Shown here piece by piece: positions 35,487-42,900 of a stretch of 64,000 nt of DNA (positions are counted from its first letter, which is position 1; each line of letters opens with the position of its first letter). A program made the translations under genes and the position numbers. The stretch covers positions 301,431-365,430 of the forward strand of contig NZ_JACHJL010000008.1 of assembly GCF_014203645.1 (NCBI RefSeq). Reading direction: 5' to 3'. Source of the stretch: Streptomyces zagrosensis (GTDB lineage: Bacteria > Actinomycetota > Actinomycetes > Streptomycetales > Streptomycetaceae). The notes beneath the pieces were generated by a model. The model did not search any database and was not told where the DNA came from. It saw only the letters and a list, made by a program, of their open reading frames with translations.

Positions 35487-36755
35487 TCAGGAGACGTCGG
35501 CGCTGATGAGCTGCTGCCAGCCGCGACCTGTCAGGGCGTGCGGGGGCGTGTCGGTGCCGGCCAGGCGGCGCCACAGCGTGGGTGAGGCCAGCAGGCAGGC
35601 GCTTAGCGCGCCCAGGAGGAGCGCGACGGCCGGGTCGGAGCCGACCGGCAGCAGTTCCTCTCTGCTACCCGCGTACCCTCCCCGCCGGGTGATGGCCTGG
35701 AACAACTCACGCACCATGGCCCGGCGCCCTCGACCGGTCTCGGCGTGCCGCACCAACGCCATCAAGAGCATGTGGGTACGCACCCCCGCTCGGGCGGCGG
35801 GGAGCGGGCCCGGCTGTTGGCCGCAGGAGACCGCGAGCCAGCGCCGCACCAGGTCGGCGCCGGCGAGTTCCGCGTTCACCGGCTCCACTAGGCGGGGGTT
35901 GACGTCGATGTAGTGGACCAGGCCGAAGTCTTCGTCAAGCACCGCGTCCAGGGAGATAGGACCGTGCCAGGTCAGTGCTGCCCCCAGCTTGGTCAGATGC
36001 TGGACGATGTCCGGCAGCACCACCGATTCCTTGGCGGACGAGCTGCCTTGCACTCCCTCACGTCGGCGCAGCACCGCGTGGACGCCGGCCAACTCGCCCT
36101 GGTTGAACAGAGCTTGAACCATGACCACGCGACCGGGCAACTGGCGTTGGACGAGCACCTCACCGCCGGTGGCGAACGTTTCGCGTACCGCGGGTTCGGT
36201 GGCGATGCGGGCCAGTTGGGCGGGGTCTTCCGCTAGCCATACGCCCCGACTTGAGGTAGCCACCGGCACCTTGACGTAGGCGGGCAGCCGGTGGCACTCG
36301 GCGATGAGCCCGCCTTCGTCGCGTACCAGCGCGGTATCCGGCTGGGGCAGCCCCAGCGCCTCGAAGAGCCGGATAGCGGCGGCCTTGTCCTGCACCTTGC
36401 GCACCGCGTCGAAGGTAGGCACCGCGAGACCGGGCACCAGGCGGCCGAACTCCTCCCGATACCGAGCCAGCGCGGCGAGTTGCTCATGCGTGGGCAGAAG
36501 CACGTCGTAGGAGTAACGCGTCAGTACCTCGCGTAGCGCCGCCAGGTAGCGCAGTGGGTCCGCAGCGAACGGTGGGCTCTTGTGGCGCCGCTTCACCCAC
36601 CGCGACAGCGCGGTGAAGGAGATGCCTCCGCTGTCCATCACCCCCACCTCGTGCCCTTGGCGTCCCAGCACGGTGAGCACCTCGCGTGCGGAGGCGCTCG
36701 ATGCCTCCGTCAGCAAAATGCGGTAGCGCTGGTTCGCCGGTGCCGAATGAGCCAT
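35487..36755 (-). CDS. ATP-grasp superfamily protein in the polyketide operon
   Basis: A 422-aa protein. It begins with a pre-ATP-grasp fold (YRILLTEASSASAREVLTVL) and continues with the ATP-grasp core: the phosphate-binding lysine region LPAYVKVPVATSSRGVWL, the adenine-lid EVLVQRQLPGRVVMVQALF and the metal-binding VHYIDVNPRLVEPVNAELAG. Such enzymes form an acyl-phosphate and then an amide, ester or thioester. It starts three bases after the transporter stop (TGACTTATG), so it belongs to the operon. Possible roles are amidation or ligation of the polyketide, or self-protection by modification. No family with known function can be named. Confidence 0.8.
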   Translation of the reverse strand: MAHSAPANQRYRILLTEASSASAREVLTVLGRQGHEVGVMDSGGISFTALSRWVKRRHKSPPFAADPLRYLAALREVLTRYSYDVLLPTHEQLAALARYREEFGRLVPGLAVPTFDAVRKVQDKAAAIRLFEALGLPQPDTALVRDEGGLIAECHRLPAYVKVPVATSSRGVWLAEDPAQLARIATEPAVRETFATGGEVLVQRQLPGRVVMVQALFNQGELAGVHAVLRRREGVQGSSSAKESVVLPDIVQHLTKLGAALTWHGPISLDAVLDEDFGLVHYIDVNPRLVEPVNAELAGADLVRRWLAVSCGQQPGPLPAARAGVRTHMLLMALVRHAETGRGRRAMVRELFQAITRRGGYAGSREELLPVGSDPAVALLLGALSACLLASPTLWRRLAGTDTPPHALTGRGWQQLISADVS

Positions 36756-36758
36756 AAG

Positions 36759-38159
36759 TCATCCCCTTCGTGTCGCCATATCTCCGTTCCTTCCCTTACG
36801 CGCCATCACGCCGGGCGCCAGCGCCACGGCCCCTGCCACAAAAAACACCAAGATCGACAGCCATGCGGTGCGATAGCTCCCCGTCTGCTGGAGAACGATC
36901 CCGAAGACGGTGGGTCCCACAAAACCCAGGCACCGGTTGGCCATCTCGAAGATGCCGAAATACTCCGCTGTACGGCCCGCCGGAACGAGGCTGACGAAAA
37001 CGGAGCGGGAGAGGGCGTACGTCCCACCGACCACAAAGCCGGCCGCGACGCACAGCGTCGCGAACGCCATGAACGACCGCTCCGGGATCAGCGCGCCCGT
37101 GATCACGGTGGCGCACCACACGAGCGCGAACCCGAAAAGTACGGTGCGGCCACCGATCCGCTCGGCCAGCCGACCAGCGATGACCGCTCCGGCGAACGCC
37201 ACAAACTGCACCAGCAAGATCGCGGTGATCACATCGTCCTGAGCCAGTTCGAGCTGCTCCACCGCGAACGTCCCTACCAGCGAGGTGACGCTTTGCATGC
37301 CGTTGTTGTAGAGCACGAACGCCACGAGGAACCAGCTCGCACCCGGGTAGCGCCGCATCTGCCGCACCGCCGTAATCGAGGCCCGATAGGTGCTGGTGCG
37401 CGCGGGCGAGTCGGCGGCGGTCCTCGTCGGCGCGGGAGGGCTGCCATAGCCCCGTAGCAGCCACACCGACACCACGCTGAACACCAGCCACCACAGCCCG
37501 GTGGTCAACAAGATGACCCGGACCACCTGTTGTTCCGTCAGCCCCCAGTCCTCGTGCTTGGCGTACATCAGCAGATCGGCGATGAGGACAAGACCGCCGC
37601 TGAGGAACCCGGCTGCCGATCCCTGGGCCGATGTGCGGTCGCGACGGCCCGGTGGGGCCAGCACGGGGAGGTAGGTGTTGACCACCATGACCGATGCCCC
37701 CAGGGCCATGGCCGCCCCCACGTACAGCGCACCGCCCAGCACATAGTCCGTGTCCCCTATCGCGTACATGCCCGTCGCCGCGCCAGCGCCGCTGAGCGAG
37801 GTGATGCTCAACAGGACGCCCTTGTCGTAGCGCTCGGTCAGCACGGCGGCGAGGGGCAGGACGAAGACCTGGAGGAAGACCGAGAGGCCGACGAGGAACG
37901 GAAAGAAGGAACTGGCCAACACCTGTGTCCCGAAAGGATGGAGGTAGCCATCGGCGTCGGCGGCCTTCTCGCACACATCGGTGATGAACGGCCCGAAAAA
38001 GATCGAGGTCACCGAGGTGGTGAAGACCGCGTGCGCCCAGTCGTACCCGTACCAACCCCATCGCCCGCGCCGCGTTGCCCGCCAGGCGGCTTCGGGATTC
38101 TCAGGGCTCTCGGGGCTCTCCGGCGCCGGCCCGTGCGTCGTCGCACGCTGGGGCGTCAC
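36759..38159 (-). CDS. Atg22/UMF1-type MFS transporter
   Basis: A 466-aa membrane protein with about twelve spans. The opening WGWYGYDWAHAVFTTSVTSI is the signature of the UMF1/Atg22 branch of the major facilitator superfamily, and RTAEYFGIFEMANRCLGFVGP is its second marker. These carry amino acids or unknown solutes and occur in several antibiotic clusters. I start at the GTG at 38159 after GGGGGG; a TTG 57 bases further upstream is less likely. It probably exports the polyketide or a shunt product. Directly coupled to the ATP-grasp gene. Confidence 0.85.
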   Translation of the reverse strand: MTPQRATTHGPAPESPESPENPEAAWRATRRGRWGWYGYDWAHAVFTTSVTSIFFGPFITDVCEKAADADGYLHPFGTQVLASSFFPFLVGLSVFLQVFVLPLAAVLTERYDKGVLLSITSLSGAGAATGMYAIGDTDYVLGGALYVGAAMALGASVMVVNTYLPVLAPPGRRDRTSAQGSAAGFLSGGLVLIADLLMYAKHEDWGLTEQQVVRVILLTTGLWWLVFSVVSVWLLRGYGSPPAPTRTAADSPARTSTYRASITAVRQMRRYPGASWFLVAFVLYNNGMQSVTSLVGTFAVEQLELAQDDVITAILLVQFVAFAGAVIAGRLAERIGGRTVLFGFALVWCATVITGALIPERSFMAFATLCVAAGFVVGGTYALSRSVFVSLVPAGRTAEYFGIFEMANRCLGFVGPTVFGIVLQQTGSYRTAWLSILVFFVAGAVALAPGVMARKGRNGDMATRRG

Positions 38160-38492
38160 GACCGCCCCCCATGAGCTGCGGACACAGCCTGTCGGCCGTG
38201 GCGGCGGGCGCAACAACCGGGCTTAGCCGCGGGCAGGCGCTCATGTGCCTGGGTGCGCTCTGTGCTCTCCATGCTGGCCGACGCCGTCTCGGTGCGCGAC
38301 GGCCGGCGGGTGCGGTGCGGAGCAGCGGGCATGGGCGGACTTCCTCCGGGAGTGTGCGGGCTCGCGCCCTGAGATCGGCGAGAGCACCTCGGCATGCCTC
38401 GCTGCCGGCCCCGAGCCCCCGATGGAGCGACCGCCGCCCAAGGAGAAAGGCGGCGGCGCAAGCGACAGCACAGGGGGCGCACCGGCGCGCTC

Positions 38493-39248
38493 TCAGGCGG
38501 GCAAGAGGGCCGTCATCTCCTTTACGAGGGTGCCCGCGTTGTCGTTGATGAAGAAGTGGCCTCCCGGGAACATCCGCAGGTCGAAGTGGGCACTGGTCTG
38601 GAGGGACCAGGCCGCCAGCTCGGCCTCCTCGGCCCGCGGGTCCTGTTGGCCTCCGAAGGCGGTCAGCGGGATGTTCAGCGGCTGCTCCTCCCGATAGGTG
38701 TACGTCTCGTTGATGGCGAAGTCGGCTCGTATCAGTGGCAGCAGGGAGCTCATCAGCGACTCCTCGCGCAAGACTTCGTCCGGTGTGCCGCCCATGCGAG
38801 CCAGTTCACCGATGAGCTGGGCCGTTGGCAGATCCCGTAGCGCCCTGCGGGTATCCGGAAGCTGCGGCGCTGCTCGTCCCGAGACGAACAGGTGCACGGG
38901 AAGCTGCTCGCCCTCCCGCCGCAGCCGTCGGGTGAGCTCGAAGGCGACCAGAGCGCCAAGACTGTGGCCGTACAGGGCGTACGTACCGGTGAACTGTCCG
39001 CGTAACGCGTCGGTCAGTTCATCGAGTAGGGCGTCCAGTGATGCGTGCGGCTTCTCCCGGAACCGCTCCGCCCTACCGGGCGGTTGCACCGGGCAGACGG
39101 CCGTCCCGGGCACCGCGAGTGCGCGCCATTGGGCGAAACTCGCGGCGCCTGCACCGGCGTTGGGAAAGCAGTAGAGCCTGGGGCGCGCGGCGGGTGCCGC
39201 CTCGAAGGGAAGCCATGCCTGGGCCTGGTGCGCAGTCGGTTGGTTCAC
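38493..39248 (-). CDS. Type II (discrete) thioesterase
   Basis: A 251-aa alpha/beta-hydrolase of the RifR/GrsT family. The nucleophile elbow is YGHSLGAL with Ser96, and the active-site His is in MFPGGHFF near residue 231; FPNAGAGAASFAQW is the usual first motif. Discrete thioesterases clear stalled or wrongly primed carrier proteins. Because the last PKS protein in the window has no thioesterase domain, this one could also release or lactonise the finished chain. Codon 82 is TTA (39003-39005). GTG start with GGAGAACGG upstream. Confidence 0.9.
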   Translation of the reverse strand: MNQPTAHQAQAWLPFEAAPAARPRLYCFPNAGAGAASFAQWRALAVPGTAVCPVQPPGRAERFREKPHASLDALLDELTDALRGQFTGTYALYGHSLGALVAFELTRRLRREGEQLPVHLFVSGRAAPQLPDTRRALRDLPTAQLIGELARMGGTPDEVLREESLMSSLLPLIRADFAINETYTYREEQPLNIPLTAFGGQQDPRAEEAELAAWSLQTSAHFDLRMFPGGHFFINDNAGTLVKEMTALLPA

Positions 39249-39280
39249 AGCCGGTACCCGTTCTCCGGTCTTGAAGTGAT

Positions 39281-39370
39281 GGTCCTTGCAGTCTTGTGCC
39301 TTTGAGCCTTGTGCCTTCGGGCCTTTTGCCTTTGGGTCTCGCGCCCTCGGACCTGGTGCCCTCGGACCTT
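39281..39370. repeat. 15-bp tandem repeat, six copies
   Basis: Units such as GTGCCTTTGAGCCTT, GTGCCTTCGGGCCTT and GTGCCCTCGGACCTT follow one another with a 15-base period between the FkbH-like and thioesterase genes. It could bear on mRNA structure or spacing within the operon, but slippage alone would explain it. Confidence 0.8.
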
Positions 39371-39407
39371 GGCGATAGGTGAAGGGGCCTGGCGGGGGCG
39401 TGGGCGC

Positions 39408-40478
39408 TCAGCGCACGGTGACGGTGAGGTAGTCCGGTGGGGGCTGGATGCGCCCCAGGTCGGACCGCAGGATCACCCGGTCCCCGTCGCGCTCGACTTC
39501 CTCGAAGCCGGCGAACGCGTAGGTCACGTACATGACCCGGTTGCGGCCGGTCTCCACGAACTCGGCGCGCAACTCCGAGCTCTCCGCCTTGGCAAGCGCC
39601 ATCACATGGTTGAGCAAAACCGTGCCGACGCCGCGGGCCATCACGCGGCACGACATCAGCATCATCCGCAGCTGCCAAGCCGGGCTGCCCCGCTCGACCA
39701 GGGCGAGCCCGATTTTGCCGTACTCCCCGTAGCGGTCCGTCAGATCGGCCACGAGGAGCAGATGGTTCGGGTCCTGCCGCAGGGTGTCCAGTTCCTCATA
39801 GGAGTAGGTGCGCCCGGTGGAGTTGAGCTGGTTGGTACGTACGGTCAACTCTTCGGCCCGCTGTAGGTCCTCCACCTGGGCCTCGGAGATGGTGAACTCC
39901 ATGCCGAGCGTGGCGAGAAACTCCTCGCTCGTGCCCGCGTAGTCCTGCTCCGCCTCATCACGTACGACGGCGCTGCGGTACATCTCGCGGCGCAGCTTGG
40001 ACTCGTCGGTGATGAACTTCGGCTGGAACTCCGGGGTCCGCAGCGCCTCGGCGAGGTGGGCGACGTCCACCGTGAGGACCGCAGGCAATTGGTGTTCTAC
40101 CTCGGCCCGTTCGAACGGCTGGTCATCGACGAAGGCGATGGCGTCGAGCCCGATGTTGATGGCCTTGGCGATGTGCTCTACGGAGCCGGACTTGGGGTTC
40201 CAGTTGATTTGGGGGTAGAGGAAGTAGTCCGCCAGGTTCTCTTCTTTGAGTTTTTGTAGGGCGGCTTCGTGGTCGTTGCGGCTGGCGATGGAGTGCAGGA
40301 TGCCGAGGCTGTCAAGACGGCGGATCTCCTCGACGACTTCGGGGCGCACCGTGACGCGGCCATCCTCCAGGAGGACGCCGTCCCACAGGGTGTTGTCCAG
40401 GTCCCACACCACGCACTTGATACGGCCCTGCTGGGGCTTGGTGGCAGGGGTGCTCTGGATGGGCTGGGCGCTGCTCAT
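39408..40478 (-). CDS. fkbH: FkbH-like HAD-superfamily glyceryl-ACP synthase
   Basis: A 356-aa enzyme that takes 1,3-bisphosphoglycerate, dephosphorylates it and loads the glyceryl unit on an ACP, the first step to hydroxy- or methoxymalonyl-ACP. The HAD motif is VVWDLDNTLWDG with Asp26 and Asp28, motif III is in AIAFVDDQPFERAEV, and the conserved cysteine is Cys277 in LMSCRVMARGVG. The C-terminal part has the GNAT-like fold usual for FkbH. The ATG at 40478 overlaps the stop of the acyl-CoA dehydrogenase gene (ATGA). All four partners needed for hydroxymalonyl-ACP are adjacent. Confidence 0.93.
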   Translation of the reverse strand: MSSAQPIQSTPATKPQQGRIKCVVWDLDNTLWDGVLLEDGRVTVRPEVVEEIRRLDSLGILHSIASRNDHEAALQKLKEENLADYFLYPQINWNPKSGSVEHIAKAINIGLDAIAFVDDQPFERAEVEHQLPAVLTVDVAHLAEALRTPEFQPKFITDESKLRREMYRSAVVRDEAEQDYAGTSEEFLATLGMEFTISEAQVEDLQRAEELTVRTNQLNSTGRTYSYEELDTLRQDPNHLLLVADLTDRYGEYGKIGLALVERGSPAWQLRMMLMSCRVMARGVGTVLLNHVMALAKAESSELRAEFVETGRNRVMYVTYAFAGFEEVERDGDRVILRSDLGRIQPPPDYLTVTVR

Positions 40479-41650
40479 CTGGCCACCTCCCGATAGGCCT
40501 CGTCCGCGATCGTGATTTGCTGCAACTCCGTGCTCCCCTCGATGATTTCGGCGACCTTGGCGTCTCGGTAGAGCCGGGCCACCGGGTAGTCGCTGACGAA
40601 GCCGTTGGCGCCGTGGATCTGTACCGCGTCGCTGGCCGCGGCGGTCGCGGCGGTGGACGCGTGGTACTTGGCCACCCAGGTGGCCATGATCGTCGCCGGG
40701 TCGTCGGTGTCCTTGAGTCGGCCGGCCTCCGCGCACAGCAATCGGGCGGCGCGGCTGCTGACGACCATGTCGGAGATCTTTCGCCGGATGAGCTGGAGCT
40801 CGGACAGCCGGCCGTCGCGAACCCGGCGTTTGGAGGTGTAGGCAACGCAGGCGTCCAGGCACGCCTGGACGACACCGACGCACCCGCAGGCCACGCTGTA
40901 TCGGCCCAGGTCCAGTGCCCCGGTCATGACCGTGCCCGCAGCCCAGCCGGGCGGACCGATCAGCGCGTCAGGGCCGACGTGCACCTCGCGCAACACGATT
41001 TCGGCGAGCATGCTCGCCCGGGTGCCCATCACCGCGTTGAGCGGGGAGATCCGGACCCCTGGGGTGTCGGCGGGGACCAAGAACGCGCTCATCCCCGCTT
41101 CGGTGCGAGCGAACACCAGGAGTAGGCCGGCTACTTGGCCGGCGGTCATCCATTTTTTGTGGCCGTTGAGAATCCAACCGGAGTCGGCTGGTTGGGCCAC
41201 CGTGCCCATGGCCGCCGCGTCGCTTCCGCTGTCCGGCTCGGTGAGGCAGAAGGCGCCGATGAGTTCACCGGTCGCCAAGCGGGGCAACCAGCGGGCTTGC
41301 TGTTCGGCGCTGCCCCAGCGCTGAACCGTCCAGGTGACCATGGTGTGGACGGTCAGAAAGCTGCGTACCGAGGAGCAGCCGCGGCCGATCTCCTCGTGCA
41401 CCTGGCCGATGCCGGTCCAGTCCATGCCGCTGCCACCGTCATCGGGCGGCAAGAACGGTGCCCACAGGCCGAGTTCGCCGATGCGGGTGAGCAGTTCCGA
41501 TGGCAATTGCTCGGCCTGGTCCCAGGCATCGGCGAACGGGGCGATTTCGGTATCGACAAAGGCACGGATCTTGTCAAGGCCGGCGGTTTCCTTACGCCCC
41601 GGGTACTGGGCGTGCCGGGAGCGCCCCGGGTCAGTGGCGGGGACAGTCAT
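40475..41650 (-). CDS. Acyl-CoA dehydrogenase, FkbI-like (glyceryl-ACP pathway)
   Basis: A 391-aa flavoprotein of the acyl-CoA dehydrogenase family. It has the FAD/substrate loop IGAFCLTEPDSGSDAAAM, the WMTAG motif (HKKWMTAGQVAG) and the catalytic glutamate Glu371 in AEIIEGSTELQQ. In the FkbH-I-J-K route it takes part in oxidising the glyceryl-ACP towards hydroxymalonyl-ACP. The ATG at 41650 lies 11 bases after the ACP stop with GGAGAAG in front; the longer open frame covers the ACP gene in another register. FkbI is the FK520 counterpart. Confidence 0.92.
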   Translation of the reverse strand: MTVPATDPGRSRHAQYPGRKETAGLDKIRAFVDTEIAPFADAWDQAEQLPSELLTRIGELGLWAPFLPPDDGGSGMDWTGIGQVHEEIGRGCSSVRSFLTVHTMVTWTVQRWGSAEQQARWLPRLATGELIGAFCLTEPDSGSDAAAMGTVAQPADSGWILNGHKKWMTAGQVAGLLLVFARTEAGMSAFLVPADTPGVRISPLNAVMGTRASMLAEIVLREVHVGPDALIGPPGWAAGTVMTGALDLGRYSVACGCVGVVQACLDACVAYTSKRRVRDGRLSELQLIRRKISDMVVSSRAARLLCAEAGRLKDTDDPATIMATWVAKYHASTAATAAASDAVQIHGANGFVSDYPVARLYRDAKVAEIIEGSTELQQITIADEAYREVAR

Positions 41651-41660
41651 GAGCTTCTCC

Positions 41661-41921
41661 TCAGCCGGTCGATATCTGGGCATCGCTGGAGAGCCGCTCC
41701 ACCAGCTTCGCCATCGAGTCGATCGTGCGGAAGCTGTCCAGGCGCAGCTCCTGGTTGGGCACCCGAAGGCTGAAGGTCTTCTCAATGAACATGACCAGTT
41801 GCATGGCGAACAGGGAGTTGACGAAGCCGAGTTCGAAGATGTCCTCGTCGTCCTTGAGGGCAAGGTCGGGGAAGTTGCCGGTGATGAAGTCGCGGATGGT
41901 GGCGCGTACGTCCTCGGACAT
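41661..41921 (-). CDS. Discrete acyl carrier protein, FkbJ-like
   Basis: An 86-aa acidic carrier protein. The phosphopantetheine serine is Ser36 in ELGFVNSLFAMQ; the unusual NSL instead of DSL is typical of the carriers that hold glyceryl and hydroxymalonyl units. The helix pattern is complete. It is the scaffold for the FkbH-, FkbI- and FkbK-like enzymes encoded on either side. Twelve to fourteen bases separate it from both neighbours. It would deliver the hydroxymalonyl group to the PKS acyltransferases, or to a trans-acting acyltransferase. Confidence 0.93.
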   Translation of the reverse strand: MSEDVRATIRDFITGNFPDLALKDDEDIFELGFVNSLFAMQLVMFIEKTFSLRVPNQELRLDSFRTIDSMAKLVERLSSDAQISTG

Positions 41922-41934
41922 GGTGGGGCACTCC

Positions 41935-42840
41935 TCAAGGGGTCGAGGTCACGGGGGATTTGCTGCTGCCGTTGCTGCTCGGCGTGGTGGTCGCGAAGCG
42001 GCCGTAGGTGTAGAAGCCCTCGCCGGACTTGCGGCCGTGCAGACCGGCGTCGGTCATCTTCTTGAGCAGTGGGCAGGGCCGGTACTTGCTGTCGGCGAAG
42101 TGCTCGTACAGCACGTCGATGCTGTACAGGATCGTGTCGATGCCGATGAGATCGGCGGTCTCCAGCGGGCCCATCGGGTGCCCGAAGCAGCTGCGAAAGA
42201 CCTCGTCCACGGTTTCGGCCGTGGCCACCCCCTCGTACACCAGGAAGGCGGCCTCGTTCACGGTGAGCATCAACACCCGGTTCGAGACGAATCCACAGGC
42301 GTCGTTGACCTCGATGGCCTTTTTGTCCATGGAGTGCAGGAGTGCGCGCACCCGCTCCAGGGCTGCGGTGTCCGTGTGGTGGCCGGGGATCAGCTCCACG
42401 GCCGGCTTCATCGGCACGGGGTTCATGAAGTGGACGCCGACGAACTGCCGGGGGCGCGTGGTCAGGGATGCCAGCCGGGTGATCGGGATCGCCGATGTGT
42501 TGGCGACGAACACGGCGGAGGGCTGAACGATCGTGTCCAGTTCCTGGTAGAGGGACCGCTTCAGGTCCCAGTTCTCGGTGATGTTCTCGATCACGATCTC
42601 GGTGTCGGCCAGCAGCGCGAGATCGGTGCCGGACTCGATGCGGGCAAGTACCTGTGCCGCGTCGATCTCGGGGCCGCCCAGCATCCGGCTCATCCGACAG
42701 TTCGTCTCGACGGTGCCAAGTGCGCGTTCGACCGCGTCGGGATGGATGTCCACGAGCGCGACCGTATGGCCGACCTGCGCCAAGTTTTGTGCCACTCCGG
42801 CGCCCATGACTCCGGCGCCGACGACTCCGACGTGTGTCAC
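41935..42840 (-). CDS. 3-hydroxyacyl-CoA dehydrogenase family protein, FkbK-like
   Basis: A 301-aa NAD-dependent dehydrogenase. The Rossmann motif is GVVGAGVMGAGVAQNLA at the start, and HFMNPVPMKPAVELIPG holds the catalytic His with the HxxxP pattern of 3-hydroxybutyryl-CoA dehydrogenases. In the methoxy/hydroxymalonyl pathway FkbK oxidises glyceryl-ACP. GTG at 42840 has GGAGC upstream. It is the first gene after the PKS genes, 60 bases downstream of the third one; that spacer contains a 14-bp direct repeat (GGCCTGGTTGCTGA at 42867 and 42881). The C-terminal tail is Ser/Thr/Pro-rich. Confidence 0.92.
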   Translation of the reverse strand: MTHVGVVGAGVMGAGVAQNLAQVGHTVALVDIHPDAVERALGTVETNCRMSRMLGGPEIDAAQVLARIESGTDLALLADTEIVIENITENWDLKRSLYQELDTIVQPSAVFVANTSAIPITRLASLTTRPRQFVGVHFMNPVPMKPAVELIPGHHTDTAALERVRALLHSMDKKAIEVNDACGFVSNRVLMLTVNEAAFLVYEGVATAETVDEVFRSCFGHPMGPLETADLIGIDTILYSIDVLYEHFADSKYRPCPLLKKMTDAGLHGRKSGEGFYTYGRFATTTPSSNGSSKSPVTSTP

Positions 42841-42900
42841 CGCGGTGCTCCTTCTTTGGTTACTTAGGCCTGGTTGCTGAGGCCTGGTTGCTGAGGTTGG

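Noticed and set aside
39408..42840. Tetronate-type (glyceryl-ACP to tetronate) pathway
   Set aside because: The presence of FkbI- and FkbK-like dehydrogenases and absence of a KSIII-like condensing enzyme point to hydroxymalonyl-ACP; this could change if such genes lie beyond the window.
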